Shown: piece by piece, positions 1 through 9,076 of the stretch
Numbering within the stretch: the stretch's first letter is position 1
Layout: each line of letters begins with the position of its first letter
Assembly: GCA_046760905.1 (NCBI GenBank)
Contig: JBHIFB010000002.1
Location: 1 to 64,000 of the forward strand
Reading direction: 5' to 3'
DNA length: 64,000 nt
DNA from: JBHIFB01 sp046760905
Lineage (GTDB): Bacteria > Gemmatimonadota > CAZMKB01
The notes under the pieces: generated by a model
What the model was told of the DNA's origin: nothing
Database searches by the model: none
The model's input: the letters and a program-made list of their open reading frames with translations, nothing else
Program-made: the position numbers and the translations under genes

Positions 1-128
1 AGGATGATGTCGAGGAAGTGGTCAACGGTCTTGAATGCGGTGTGGTGCTTGAAGATTGGAACGATATAGCCGAGGGCGATGTGATCGAGGCTTTCAAGAT
101 AGAGCGTGAGAGAAGAAGGTTGTCCTGA
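1..128 (+). CDS. infB: Translation initiation factor IF-2, C-terminal end (partial)
   Basis: Only the last 41 codons are present, read in the third frame from base 3 to a TGA at 126-128. The visible peptide contains [18 protein letters not shown] followed by [12 protein letters not shown]. This matches the conserved end of IF-2 domain IV, the part that binds initiator fMet-tRNA. IF-2 is the GTPase that places initiator tRNA on the 30S subunit. The next genes (ylxP, rbfA, truB) are the usual neighbours downstream of infB in bacteria and support the call. The GTPase domain lies outside the window. Confidence 0.9.
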   Translation, partial: DDVEEVVNGLECGVVLEDWNDIAEGDVIEAFKIERERRRLS

Positions 129-143
129 ACACTGTCGAGAAAG

Positions 144-425
144 ATGATTATTGGCATACTCACACTCGATTTCCATCTTCCGATGTGTCACTCGCTGAAG
201 TCAAAGAGATTCGTGATCAAGAGCTTGAAGGACAGACTCGCCAACAAGTTCAATGTCGCAGTCGCCGAAGTCGATTACATTGATGTCTGGCAGAGGACTC
301 AGCTGGCGATAGTCACGGTGTCGAGAGAAAAACGACGTGCAAACGAAATCCTCTCAAAAGTGGTTAACATAGCCGGTCGAGAGAGCGAGGCAATGCTCAC
401 GAAGACCGATATGCAATTTCTGTGA
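144..425 (+). CDS. DUF503 family protein (YlxP-like)
   Basis: A 93-residue protein of the DUF503/YlxP family. It opens with MIIGILTLDFHLPMCHSLK, and the family's LKSKR and IKSLKDRL elements follow. Members are small alpha/beta proteins found between infB and rbfA. YlxP has been linked to ribosome assembly, but the biochemical function is not settled. It starts 15 nt after infB, and its stop codon overlaps the GTG start of rbfA, so translational coupling is likely. The length is normal for the family. Confidence 0.85.
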   Translation: MIIGILTLDFHLPMCHSLKSKRFVIKSLKDRLANKFNVAVAEVDYIDVWQRTQLAIVTVSREKRRANEILSKVVNIAGRESEAMLTKTDMQFL

Positions 426-775
426 GACGACCTTATCCACGATCGAAAAGAGTGTCGGAGCTTTTGCTCGAAGAGATCAGTTGGCTCATAAAACGTGAAT
501 TGAAGGATCCCAGGATTGGTTTCGTGACCCTTACCCGTGTCGATGTATCCAAGGACCTTCGACATGCGAAGGTATTCGTGAGTATCATGGGCGAAGAGGA
601 GGAACGAAATAGCTCAATTCAGGGGTTGAAAAGCGCGGTTGGATTTATCAAGATGAGGCTGGGAAAAAAGTTACGGTTGAAAAACTTACCGGATATCGAT
701 TTCTTGCTGGATACCTCCCTTGATAAGGTTAAGAGGATCGATAAACTCATAAAGGATCTGAAAAAGGGCAATTGA
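422..775 (+). CDS. rbfA: 30S ribosome-binding factor RbfA
   Basis: A 117-residue protein of the RbfA family, a KH-type fold that binds the 30S subunit near the 5' end of 16S rRNA during late maturation and cold adaptation. The N-terminus has the typical R-x-x-R-V-x-E-L-L-x-x-E-I pattern, followed by LKDPRIGFVTLTRVDVSKDL, the signature block of the family. The GTG start at 422 overlaps the TGA of ylxP, and the end overlaps the TTG start of truB, so the three genes read as one coupled unit. Confidence 0.93.
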   Translation: MRRPYPRSKRVSELLLEEISWLIKRELKDPRIGFVTLTRVDVSKDLRHAKVFVSIMGEEEERNSSIQGLKSAVGFIKMRLGKKLRLKNLPDIDFLLDTSLDKVKRIDKLIKDLKKGN

Positions 776-1743
776 ACCCGAAACGTCCCAGGATGGAGAG
801 CGGTTTCCTGCTCATAGATAAACCGAGCGGCATGACCTCGAGGAAAGTACTCGATCTCATGATGCGTTCCGGAAGGTATGTGGGAAAGGCTGGCCACGCA
901 GGTACACTAGATCCGCTCGCCACTGGTCTGCTGATACTGTGTTTCGGTAGAGCCACAAGGCTTGCTCAGTATTTGATCGAGGAGGATAAAAGATACTTTA
1001 CATCATTTCATCTTGGAGAGGAAACTGATACCTGCGACAGGGAGGGTCAGATCGTCCGGGAAACGGATGATGAGGAAGTGGCTCGTATCTCTGAAATGGA
1101 GATAAAGCGAGTCCTTAAAAACTTCACCGGCACAATCGAACAGGTACCACCCAGATACTCAGCAAGGAAAGTCAGCGGGCGTCGATCGTATGAGCTCGCA
1201 CGAGAGGGAAGAGATGTAGATCTCCGGGCGAGCACTGTCGCAGTGAAAGAGATGAAACTCATCTCATGGGAACCGCCTATTTTGTCACTCTCAGTACTCT
1301 GTTCGACAGGGACCTATGTCCGCGCTCTTGCGAGAGATATCGGCAGGAGGCTTGGAGTCGGCGCACACGTGAGCTCATTACAGCGCACGGCTGTTGGTCC
1401 CCTGACCATCGGTGAGGCCATCCCCCTAGAGGATGCTATTAAGAGAGCAGGAGAAGAGGAATTTGAAAACATGTTGCTGCCCATCGAGCTTCCTCTTAGA
1501 AACTGGTCCAGGGTGAAAATTGATGACTCATCGAAATACAAATTGATTAATGGTTCGATGGTCGTCATCAGCGAAAGTTACGTTGATGGCGCAATCAAAC
1601 TACCACAGGCTTTTCCATGCAGAGTTGGCATATGGGAGGTAGATGGGGATTTCATAGGAGTGGGGCGGCTCGAACCGGCAGGTTCCAGGTCATATCTCCT
1701 GTATCCTGAAAAGGTGATAACAGCTCCCAAGGCGCATGGATAG
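772..1743 (+). CDS. truB: tRNA pseudouridine(55) synthase TruB
   Basis: This enzyme makes pseudouridine 55 in the T-loop of tRNAs. The N-terminal motif FLLIDKPSGMTS and the catalytic block GHAGTLDPLATGLL, with the nucleophilic Asp near residue 47, are both intact. RYSARKVSGRRSYELAREG and GTYVRALARDIG are further conserved TruB segments. The C-terminal part (about residues 250-320) is PUA-like. At 323 residues it is of normal size. A TTG start at 772 overlaps the rbfA stop; an ATG at 793 would drop seven residues and is an alternative. Confidence 0.94.
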   Translation: MNPKRPRMESGFLLIDKPSGMTSRKVLDLMMRSGRYVGKAGHAGTLDPLATGLLILCFGRATRLAQYLIEEDKRYFTSFHLGEETDTCDREGQIVRETDDEEVARISEMEIKRVLKNFTGTIEQVPPRYSARKVSGRRSYELAREGRDVDLRASTVAVKEMKLISWEPPILSLSVLCSTGTYVRALARDIGRRLGVGAHVSSLQRTAVGPLTIGEAIPLEDAIKRAGEEEFENMLLPIELPLRNWSRVKIDDSSKYKLINGSMVVISESYVDGAIKLPQAFPCRVGIWEVDGDFIGVGRLEPAGSRSYLLYPEKVITAPKAHG

Positions 1744-1767
1744 TCGAATGAGGTTAAAAAGGTTAGT

Positions 1768-2679
1768 ATGTCTAGAGGTAATGCAATAACGGTTGGCACA
1801 TTTGATGGTGTCCACCTGGGGCATCGGAAGGTCCTAGACAGGCTTATCAGCATTGCAAGAGAAAAGAGCCTGAAAAGTGTTCTCGTTACCTTCGATCCTC
1901 ATCCGGTGAAGGTTGTGAACCCTGACATGGCTCCAAAATTGCTTACGACGACCCGTGAAAAGCTCGACGCACTTTCAGATTTTGACCTCGATAGAGTCGA
2001 GGTTATCGACTTCGATCTAGAATTCTCGAAGATGTCTGCGGAGGGCTTTATAAGGGATTTCCTATACGATGAGATGGAGATGAAGGAATACATCATAGGG
2101 TACAACCACGGATTCGGCAGAGGGAGGGAGGGAAGTGTCGAACTGGCACGGCGTCTGTCGAAAGAGCTCGGTTTCGGATTCACCGTGATAGAGCCTTTCC
2201 TGATAGAGGGCGGGAAGGTCTCTAGCTCTCTTATCCGAAAGGCGGTGTCCCTGGGGAATGTAGGGTGGGCCTCAAGAGCACTGGGAAGATTCTATTCGTT
2301 CAGCGGAAAGATCACCGAGGGACAGGGACGTGGCCGCGGTCTTGGGTATCCGACAGTGAATCTCGTGATCGATGCCCCTGAGAAGCTGATTCCCTCATGG
2401 GGCATCTATGCGGTACTCGTCGGGAATAAAGGTGAGGAGGCAGGTGGCATGATGCACATAGGACCAAGGCCGACGTTCCAGGAGGACTGGGAAACGATCG
2501 AGATTCATATCTTTGATTTCGAGGGGAAGGTCACATGTGATACTCTGACTGTCCGTGTGATTGACAGGATCAGGGATATTATAACATTCGGAACTGCCGA
2601 GGAATTAAGGAAGCAGCTTATGAATGACGAGAAGAAAGGAAGGAAACTAATTGAGTCATGCAAACAGGAGGTTCATTGA
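1768..2679 (+). CDS. ribF: Bifunctional riboflavin kinase / FAD synthetase
   Basis: A 303-residue RibF that phosphorylates riboflavin to FMN and adenylates FMN to FAD. The N-terminal FAD synthetase domain starts with [18 protein letters not shown], whose HxGH-like element is typical of nucleotidylyltransferases. The [14 protein letters not shown] segment closes that domain. The C-terminal riboflavin kinase domain carries [13 protein letters not shown] and GIYAVLV. The ribF-rpsO-pnp order is common in bacteria. The last codons overlap the Shine-Dalgarno region of rpsO. Confidence 0.94.
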   Translation: MSRGNAITVGTFDGVHLGHRKVLDRLISIAREKSLKSVLVTFDPHPVKVVNPDMAPKLLTTTREKLDALSDFDLDRVEVIDFDLEFSKMSAEGFIRDFLYDEMEMKEYIIGYNHGFGRGREGSVELARRLSKELGFGFTVIEPFLIEGGKVSSSLIRKAVSLGNVGWASRALGRFYSFSGKITEGQGRGRGLGYPTVNLVIDAPEKLIPSWGIYAVLVGNKGEEAGGMMHIGPRPTFQEDWETIEIHIFDFEGKVTCDTLTVRVIDRIRDIITFGTAEELRKQLMNDEKKGRKLIESCKQEVH

Positions 2680-2681
2680 AT

Positions 2682-2951
2682 ATGAGCTTGACAAAGGAGA
2701 AGAAACAGGAAGTCATAGATGAATTCAAGATTCACGAGAAGGATTCGGGTTCCACCGAGGTGCAGATAGCCCTGCTTACAGCACGAATCGAGCATCTCCG
2801 GGGACACTTCGAGGCTCATAAGAAAGATCATCACTCGAGGAGAGGATTGTTGAAGATGGTCGGGCAGAGACGAAGACTGCTCAACTATCTGAGGGAGAAA
2901 GACATGACTGCGTACCGGAGTATCGTGAAAAAGCTCAACCTGAGGAAATGA
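2682..2951 (+). CDS. rpsO: 30S ribosomal protein S15
   Basis: An 89-residue S15, the exact usual length, which binds 16S rRNA helices in the central domain. Recognisable elements include [20 protein letters not shown], then [20 protein letters not shown] and the RRRLLNYLR tract. I chose ATG 2682 because AGGAGG lies just upstream at about 2667-2672 and the family begins MSLTKEKK. An in-frame ATG at 2658 would add eight unrelated residues. It sits directly before pnp, as in many bacteria. Confidence 0.95.
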   Translation: MSLTKEKKQEVIDEFKIHEKDSGSTEVQIALLTARIEHLRGHFEAHKKDHHSRRGLLKMVGQRRRLLNYLREKDMTAYRSIVKKLNLRK

Positions 2952-3005
2952 TCATATAACTGGGTTTATGCTTAATCGCAGCAGGTACGTGTGGAGGAGT
3001 TTAGA

Positions 3006-5153
3006 ATGGTATCAAGTGTTGAGATGGCGATCGGGGGCGCGACTTTATCGATCGAGTCTGGTAGGGTTGCAAAACAGGCTGATGGTGCGGTTATCATAAA
3101 ATACGGTGAAACCGTTCTACTGGTCACCGTGGTCGCTTCAAAGGAACCTGATTTTACGCGGGGATTCTTCCCGCTGTTCGTCGATTACAGGGAGAAGTTC
3201 TATGCCTCAGGGAAGATTCCCGGGGGATTCTTCAAGAGGGAGGGAAGGCCGAGTGAGAAGGAAGTACTCAATGCGAGGCTCGTCGATCGTCCCATCCGTC
3301 CATTCTTTCCCAAAGGTTACCTGCACGAGGTGCAGCTCATGGTGATGGTATTATCCTACGATCAGGAGAATGACCCTGACATTTTGGGTATCATAGGCGC
3401 CTCCGCTGCACTCGGGATAAGCGGTATACCCTTCGACGAAAGGATCGGTGCAGTGAAAGTCGGGAGGATTGGTGGAAAATTCATTATAAATCCTGCTTCT
3501 TCTCAGCTCGAAGAGAGCGATATCGATATCACAGTCGCCGGGACCGACTCTTCCATCGTGATGGTGGAGGGCGGTGCCAACGAGCTGCCCGAGATTGAGC
3601 TCCTCGAAGCATTCAAGCTGGCACATGAGGAGATAAGGAAGATCATATCTCTTCAGAAAGAGCTCGTGGAGAAATGTGGCAAGCCCAGGAAAGAATACAA
3701 TGTCCTTGAAATCGATGACGGCTTGAAGGCCGAGCTGCAATCTACCGCGCCAAAGAAGGTGATAGAAGCACTCGCCATACCGGAGAAAGAGCAGAGAGTT
3801 GAAGCGCTCAAGCACCTCAGGGATGAATTCATCACGAAGTACAGCGAGGACTATCCCGATTCTGAAATTGCCATCTCGTGGATACTGGAGGATATCGAGA
3901 AGAGAGAGATGAGGAAGATGATCTTGGAGGAGGGCAAGCGGCTCGACGGCCGCGGCCTGGATGAGATACGTGAGATAAAATGTGATATCGGATACCTGCC
4001 AAGAACACACGGATCTGCACTTTTTACAAGAGGCCAGACCCAGGCTCTCGTCGTTGTGACTCTCGGAACGAGCTCCGATGAGCAGATGATCGATGACCTC
4101 GAGGGCATCTCTCACAAATCCTACATGCTGCATTACAACTTTCCACCGTTCAGCGTCGGTGAAGTTGGTATGATAAGGGGGCCCGGGAGGAGGGAAATCG
4201 GACACGGGAATCTCGCCGAGCGTGCCCTCAAATCTGTCATACCGGATGAGATGGAGTTCCCCTATACGGTGAGAATTGTGTCGGACATTCTGGAATCCAA
4301 CGGTTCATCTTCAATGGCAACTGTCTGTGGAGGATCTCTGTCACTGATGGATGCAGGAGTACCTGTGAAGGATTCGATTGCCGGCATCGCTATGGGCCTG
4401 GTGAAGGACGGCGAGCAGTACAGGATACTTACGGACATCCTCGGGATCGAAGACCATCTTGGAGATATGGATTTCAAGGTGGCGGGAACAAAGAAGGGCG
4501 TCACCGCCATACAGATGGACATGAAGACCCAGGGAATCGATTTTCACATCCTCGAGGAAGCCCTGGCCAAAGCCAAGGAAGCAAGGATTCACATTCTTGA
4601 TGTAATGAATAGTTGCATATCTAAACCGAGGCCGAATCTTTCCCCGTATGCCCCACGGATCATCACGATCACGGTTGATAGGGATAAAATAAGGGATGTC
4701 ATAGGGCCGGGCGGCAAGATTATCAGGAAAATTATTGAGGAGACCGGTGCGAAGGTGGATATCGAAGACGACGGTGTGATCACCATCGCCTCAGTTGATC
4801 AGCATGCCGGTGAGCTTGCGCTAGAGAGAATTAAGGAAATCGCGGTGGGGCCTGAAGTCGGTAAGACTTACTGGTCAACGGTGAAGAGCATCACTAACTT
4901 TGGTGCCTTCGTCGAGTTCCTCCCAGGGAAGGAGGGTCTCGTGCATATTTCCGAGCTGGCCGAGGGCAGGGTGAGACGGGTGGAGGATCTGGTCCGTGTG
5001 GGCGACAGGATCAGAGTGAAGCTGATCGGCATAGACAATCTTGGTCGCGTGAAATTGAGTCGCAAGGCTGCGCTCATGGAAGAGAAACAGGAGAACTCCA
5101 AACCGAGAGAGGACCATGATAATCGGCGTCCCAAAAGAAATCAAAAGCGATGA
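3006..5153 (+). CDS. pnp: Polyribonucleotide nucleotidyltransferase (PNPase)
   Basis: PNPase degrades RNA 3' to 5' by phosphorolysis. Two RNase PH domains are visible, the first near residues 5-230 (VDYREKFYASGKIPGGFFKR) and the second near 310-540 (GRRLDGRGLDEIREI-like block, FPPFSVGEVG, MDFKVAGTKKG). A KH domain follows (DVIGPGGKIIRKIIEETGAK), then an S1 domain (ITNFGAFVEFLPGKEGLVHI). ATG 3006 is preferred over GTG 2991 because GGAGGA at 2994 is correctly spaced for it. Length of about 715 residues is normal. The 3' end overlaps ald by 38 nt. Confidence 0.96.
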   Translation: MVSSVEMAIGGATLSIESGRVAKQADGAVIIKYGETVLLVTVVASKEPDFTRGFFPLFVDYREKFYASGKIPGGFFKREGRPSEKEVLNARLVDRPIRPFFPKGYLHEVQLMVMVLSYDQENDPDILGIIGASAALGISGIPFDERIGAVKVGRIGGKFIINPASSQLEESDIDITVAGTDSSIVMVEGGANELPEIELLEAFKLAHEEIRKIISLQKELVEKCGKPRKEYNVLEIDDGLKAELQSTAPKKVIEALAIPEKEQRVEALKHLRDEFITKYSEDYPDSEIAISWILEDIEKREMRKMILEEGKRLDGRGLDEIREIKCDIGYLPRTHGSALFTRGQTQALVVVTLGTSSDEQMIDDLEGISHKSYMLHYNFPPFSVGEVGMIRGPGRREIGHGNLAERALKSVIPDEMEFPYTVRIVSDILESNGSSSMATVCGGSLSLMDAGVPVKDSIAGIAMGLVKDGEQYRILTDILGIEDHLGDMDFKVAGTKKGVTAIQMDMKTQGIDFHILEEALAKAKEARIHILDVMNSCISKPRPNLSPYAPRIITITVDRDKIRDVIGPGGKIIRKIIEETGAKVDIEDDGVITIASVDQHAGELALERIKEIAVGPEVGKTYWSTVKSITNFGAFVEFLPGKEGLVHISELAEGRVRRVEDLVRVGDRIRVKLIGIDNLGRVKLSRKAALMEEKQENSKPREDHDNRRPKRNQKR

Positions 5154-6228
5154 GAATCGTGTAGCGCTTGTGCCGGCTGGCGTGAGTCAGCTGGCAGGTT
5201 CCGGGCATCAGATTCTCGTTCAGCGTTCGGCGGGGTTGGGAAGTGGTTTTTCCGATCAGGACTACGAGAAGGCAGGAGCCCAAATCGTTCGTACTGCGAG
5301 GGAGGTGTACGATCGTGCCGAGATGATCGTCAAGGTGAAGGAACCTCTTCCACGTGAGTTTCCCCTCGTCAAGAAAGAGCAAGTACTTTTTACCTACTTC
5401 CACTTCGCCGCAGACGAGAAGCTCACAAGAGGGATGATGAAGTCGGGAGCGGTATGCATCGCCTATGAAACTATTCAAAACGAAGATGGCGGCCTTCCTC
5501 TCCTTATCCCGATGAGTGAAGTGGCCGGGAGGATGGCAATTCAGGAAGGCGCAAAATATCTTGAAAAGGTGATGGGCGGAAAGGGTGTCTTACTCGGGGG
5601 TGTACCCGGCGTGCTGCCTGCAACAGTCACAATCCTCGGTGGCGGAGTGGTAGGAACTAATGCCGCCAAGATTGCATCCGGCATGGGTGCAAGAGTTATC
5701 GTGCTAGATGTGAATCTTGATAGACTGAGATATCTAGAGGATGTACTGCCGAAGAATGTGTTTATGATGTATTCGAATCGGCACAACATTCTTGCATGCT
5801 TACCGGAGACCGACCTGCTCATCGGCGCAGTGCTTTTACCCGGGGCAAAGGCTCCCAAGCTGGTTGTCAGGGAGGATCTTTCACATATGAAGGAGGGTTC
5901 CGTCATCGTGGATGTTGCGGTGGACCAGGGAGGCTGTATAGAAACCGTGAAACCTACAACTCACTCGAAGCCAACATACACTATAGATGGGGTGATACAT
6001 TACTGCGTTGCGAATATGCCCGGTTCGGTTCCCCACACCAGCACTCTAGCTCTAACTAATGCAACATTTCCCTATGCGAAAAAGATTGCCGATCATGGCT
6101 GGAAGGAAGCCTGCAGCAGTGATGGCTCATTCGCACTTGGGCTGAACATAATAAAAGGTAAAATCACCCATCCAGGAGTGGCACAGGCTTTCGGGTTACC
6201 ATACACAAGCTACAAGAAGCTGCTTTGA
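5116..6228 (+). CDS. ald: Alanine dehydrogenase
   Basis: A 370-residue NAD-dependent alanine dehydrogenase, converting L-alanine and pyruvate/ammonia. It opens with MIIGVPKEIKSDENRVAL, the family signature containing the substrate-binding Arg. The conserved Lys lies in MIVKVKEPLPRE and the His in FTYFHFAADE. The Rossmann motif is ILGGGVVGTNAAKIASGMGA, and the DVAVDQGGC block follows. The start lies inside pnp and has its own GAGAGAGG ribosome site, so expression may be coupled to pnp. This is an unusual neighbour for pnp, which more often precedes a processing peptidase. Confidence 0.95.
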   Translation: MIIGVPKEIKSDENRVALVPAGVSQLAGSGHQILVQRSAGLGSGFSDQDYEKAGAQIVRTAREVYDRAEMIVKVKEPLPREFPLVKKEQVLFTYFHFAADEKLTRGMMKSGAVCIAYETIQNEDGGLPLLIPMSEVAGRMAIQEGAKYLEKVMGGKGVLLGGVPGVLPATVTILGGGVVGTNAAKIASGMGARVIVLDVNLDRLRYLEDVLPKNVFMMYSNRHNILACLPETDLLIGAVLLPGAKAPKLVVREDLSHMKEGSVIVDVAVDQGGCIETVKPTTHSKPTYTIDGVIHYCVANMPGSVPHTSTLALTNATFPYAKKIADHGWKEACSSDGSFALGLNIIKGKITHPGVAQAFGLPYTSYKKLL

Positions 6229-6313
6229 CAGACAACCTGCATGACGCTCAGGGGGTCAGTCATCGAGGGGATTCATCCATTCATGTGATGAGCTTAATGA
6301 TGGACCGGTTATC

Positions 6314-7099
6314 ATGCGCATTTCCGTCGCAAATCTGAAAGGGGGAACGGGGAAAACCACAACTGCTGTCAACCTCTCTGCCTGCCTTGCGCTTGAGGGC
6401 CATAAGATTCTTCTCGTTGACATGGACCCCCAGGCAGATGCGACCATCTACACAGGGTTTGACCCACTATCCCTTGGCAATAACCTCACCGGAGTCCTAT
6501 TTCATGAAAACAGGATCGAAGATATAATAGTGAGCACGAATACGCCAAACCTCGACATCGCGCCGGCAGCCATTGAGATGTCGAATGCGGATCTTGTCCT
6601 TGCTGCTGTGAGGGGGAGAGAGAAAATACTGGCAAAGAGTCTTCGGAATATCGAAGACAACTATGACTACATATTTATCGACACTCCACCCAGCATGAGT
6701 CTCCTTCTCGTGAACTCCTTGATGGCCTCGGAACAGATCATAATACCGACCATTCCCTCGTACCTGTCCATTCGAGGCCTCAAGGAGTTGACAACGGTTC
6801 TCAGCACCATTAAGAATAGGATGTACCACGATATCTCGGTGCTTGGGATTCTTCTCACCTTCGTTGATTCGAAGGCGAGGGCCATCCAGGACGTTGTAGA
6901 GAGGCTCAGGGAAAAATTCGGAATAAGGGTCTTCGATACCGTGATAAGAAGAAGTGTCGGACTCATAGAATGCCCTTCTTTCGGACAGACGATCTTCGAG
7001 TACGACAATGCGAGCCTGGGAGCCAGATGTTACAGGGAGCTGAGCGCCGAGATACGGCAGAAGACAGGGGATGAGAAACTGTCTGCGAAAAAGCGGTAG
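6314..7099 (+). CDS. ParA/Soj family partition ATPase, no ParB nearby
   Basis: A 261-residue ParA-type ATPase. The deviant Walker A motif is NLKGGTGKTTTAVN, followed by LLVDMDPQADAT and the Walker B-like FIDTPPS. The C-terminal CPSFGQTIFEYD resembles the SFGxPI-YD element of Soj proteins. Such ATPases move or position chromosomes, plasmids or protein cargo. No ParB gene is adjacent, so it may be the chromosomal Soj encoded apart from its partner, or an orphan positioning ATPase. The name parA is therefore withheld. It precedes the NAD-salvage pair by 21 nt and may share a transcript. Confidence 0.88.
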   Translation: MRISVANLKGGTGKTTTAVNLSACLALEGHKILLVDMDPQADATIYTGFDPLSLGNNLTGVLFHENRIEDIIVSTNTPNLDIAPAAIEMSNADLVLAAVRGREKILAKSLRNIEDNYDYIFIDTPPSMSLLLVNSLMASEQIIIPTIPSYLSIRGLKELTTVLSTIKNRMYHDISVLGILLTFVDSKARAIQDVVERLREKFGIRVFDTVIRRSVGLIECPSFGQTIFEYDNASLGARCYRELSAEIRQKTGDEKLSAKKR

Positions 7100-7120
7100 G
7101 TCTGGGGGGAGATTCATCTC

Positions 7121-7657
7121 ATGGATGACACGAAAAGAAGAAACGAGGCACTCATTGTCGTTGATATGCTCAACGACTTCGTTCTCGAAGGGGCACCTCT
7201 TGAAGTGAATGGGGCCCGGGAGATCATTCCTGCCGTAAGAAAACGCATAGCGAAAGCACGGAAAAGCGAAATTCCGGTGATATACCTTTGTGATAATCAC
7301 TCGGAAGATGACCCGGAATTCAGAGTGTGGCCACGCCATGCTGTGACCGGAAGCGAAGGGAGCAAGGTCGTCCAAGAACTCGCACCCGCACCATCGGACA
7401 GGGTAGTGAAGAAAACCACATACTCTGGATTTCATCAGACCGATCTCGACCTTGTATTGAAGGAGCTCGGCATCGAAAGACTCACGATAACGGGAGTCTG
7501 CACCAGCATCTGTGTTCTTTACACTGCCGTGGATGCCCTGATGAGAGGATATGAGGTTGATGTGCCCGAGGATTCAGTGGCCGGCTTGTCTCACGAAGAT
7601 CACGCTTTTGCACTCAGGCAGGTCAAAGAGGTGCTCATACCGAGAAAGTATAAATAA
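7121..7657 (+). CDS. Isochorismatase-like cysteine hydrolase, probable nicotinamidase
   Basis: A 178-residue cysteine hydrolase of the isochorismatase fold. The catalytic triad is visible as Asp in IVVDMLNDFV, Lys in VVKKTTYSGF and Cys in TGVCTSICVLYTA. A metal-site-like stretch, CDNHSEDDPEFRVWPRHAV, fits nicotinamidases. The next gene encodes nicotinate phosphoribosyltransferase, the enzyme that uses the nicotinate produced, so the hydrolase most likely deamidates nicotinamide for NAD salvage. Substrate is inferred from context; other isochorismatase-family amidases cannot be excluded. Confidence 0.85.
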   Translation: MDDTKRRNEALIVVDMLNDFVLEGAPLEVNGAREIIPAVRKRIAKARKSEIPVIYLCDNHSEDDPEFRVWPRHAVTGSEGSKVVQELAPAPSDRVVKKTTYSGFHQTDLDLVLKELGIERLTITGVCTSICVLYTAVDALMRGYEVDVPEDSVAGLSHEDHAFALRQVKEVLIPRKYK

Positions 7658-7671
7658 AGGTTGAACTACCC

Positions 7672-8847
7672 ATGGGCTCTCCAGAAGATTCCGGCTTGCA
7701 TTTTGCCAGTGAGGAGGAGATCCGCCAGGGGAAGGTTGCCGATGTGTATTTCCTGAGGACGAGGGAGATCCTCAACGCTCTCGGCATCAGAAAAAAGGTG
7801 AAAGTCGAGCTAACCGCCAAATCCTTCCCGCGTGATTGGCAGTGGGGGCTCTTCGCCGGCCTCGGGGAAGTCGTATCTCTTCTGAGTGGGATGGACGTCG
7901 ATCTATGGGCGATGGACGAAGGGAGTGTCTTCTACCGGGAAGAGCCTTTCCTTGTGATAGAAGGCGATTACATCGAGTTCGGCATATTCGAAACTTCAAT
8001 CCTCGGCCTTGTCTGCCAAGCTTCCGGAATCGCAACCGTATCCGCACGTTATAGGATGGCTGCCGGGAATAAGACGATAATAAGCTTCGGGGCACGGCGC
8101 ATGCACCCTGTTATAGCGCCAATGATCGAACGGTACGCCTATGTCGGGGGGTGTGATGGAGTTGCGGTAGTAAAGAGTGCGGAAGCTCTTGATATCGAGC
8201 CGGTGGGCACAATGCCCCATGCACTCGTGCTCACCATCGGGGATCTGGATGGAGCACTGAAGGCATTCGACAAGGTAGTCGATCCATCAATTCCTCGAAT
8301 CGCTCTCATAGATACTTTCGGCGATGAAAAGTTCGAGGCCATAAAAGCATGTGAGATTCTCGGCAAATCTCTCTATGCCGTGAGGCTCGATACCCCCTCT
8401 TCGAGGAGAGGTAACTTCGCCAGGATCATCGAGGAGGTGAGGTGGGAACTCGATCTGAGGGGGTTTGAGAACGTGAAGATCCTCGTAAGCGGCGGTATCA
8501 ATGAAGCCACGGTGCGGGAGTTGAACGATATTGTGGATGGCTACGGCATCGGGACCAGCATCTCGAATGCACCGGTCATCGATTGCGCTATGGATATCGT
8601 GGAGGTGGATGGTGTCCCGCTCGCGAAGAGGGGAAAGAAGTCTGGAGCGAAGGCTGTATATCGGTGTGAAGACCATCTCCATTCTCTCATCCTTCCTGAT
8701 AGAAACATTCCACCGGCCCTGTGTAGCTGCGGGAGTCCCCTCAAGCCTGCACTGAGTAAGATACTCACCGGTGGTAAACTTGAGGCAGAATTACCCCGGC
8801 CAAAGAGTATCAGAGAGCACGTCCTCCACCAGCTCACAAAGCTTTGA
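7672..8847 (+). CDS. pncB: Nicotinate phosphoribosyltransferase
   Basis: A 391-residue enzyme of the NAPRTase family, joining nicotinate to PRPP to make nicotinate mononucleotide. Visible family elements are KVADVYFLRTREIL near the N-terminus, FGARRMHPVIAPMIERYAY (PRPP/substrate region), IALIDTFGDEKFEA, VRLDTPSSRRGNF and the phosphate-binding ILVSGGINEATVREL with GYGIGTSISNAP. A C-terminal extension has two Cys-rich turns (YRCED and LCSCGSPL) that may bind metal. It starts 14 nt after the hydrolase gene, consistent with a two-gene salvage operon. Confidence 0.92.
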   Translation: MGSPEDSGLHFASEEEIRQGKVADVYFLRTREILNALGIRKKVKVELTAKSFPRDWQWGLFAGLGEVVSLLSGMDVDLWAMDEGSVFYREEPFLVIEGDYIEFGIFETSILGLVCQASGIATVSARYRMAAGNKTIISFGARRMHPVIAPMIERYAYVGGCDGVAVVKSAEALDIEPVGTMPHALVLTIGDLDGALKAFDKVVDPSIPRIALIDTFGDEKFEAIKACEILGKSLYAVRLDTPSSRRGNFARIIEEVRWELDLRGFENVKILVSGGINEATVRELNDIVDGYGIGTSISNAPVIDCAMDIVEVDGVPLAKRGKKSGAKAVYRCEDHLHSLILPDRNIPPALCSCGSPLKPALSKILTGGKLEAELPRPKSIREHVLHQLTKL

Positions 8848-8870
8848 GATTTAAGAACTGACATCATTGA

Positions 8871-9076
8871 CAAGGGCCGAAGCCGGTCGTTAGATTTCGG
8901 ATTGATATATACGAAGCTCTCGGCATTCGACGTGAGGGGGGAGGCAGGTGAGGGTGCTGATTGATGGGGAGCTTTCACCGGGGAGGTATCGGGTCGTATG
9001 GGATGGGAAAAGCGATGAGGGCCGGGAAGTCTCCTCAAGAATCTATTTCTACAGGATCGTCTCAGGCCCGTATTAA
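8871..9076 (+). pseudogene. Frame-broken FlgD-like / C-terminal sorting-domain relic
   Basis: Two reading frames together spell the end of a FlgD-type Ig or T9SS-like C-terminal domain. Frame A (about 8889-8933) gives VRFRIDIYEALG, matching the usual V-x-L-x-I-Y-D-x-x-G. Frame B (8948-9076) gives VRVLIDGELSPGRYRVVWDG and then REVSSRIYFYRIVSG before TAA. In intact proteins these run continuously; here a frameshift near 8935-8948 separates them and no N-terminal part remains. It fills the space between pncB and the mreB promoter. I read it as the eroded end of a secreted-protein gene. Confidence 0.72.

Noticed and set aside
3351..4205. Open frame of 284 codons antisense to pnp
   Set aside because: pnp is unmistakable on the plus strand; the antisense peptide has no family features.
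6497..7435. Long open frame (312 codons) on the minus strand across parA and the hydrolase gene
   Set aside because: It lies antisense to two genes with clear conserved motifs, has no ribosome site and has no recognisable domain; it is a shadow frame.
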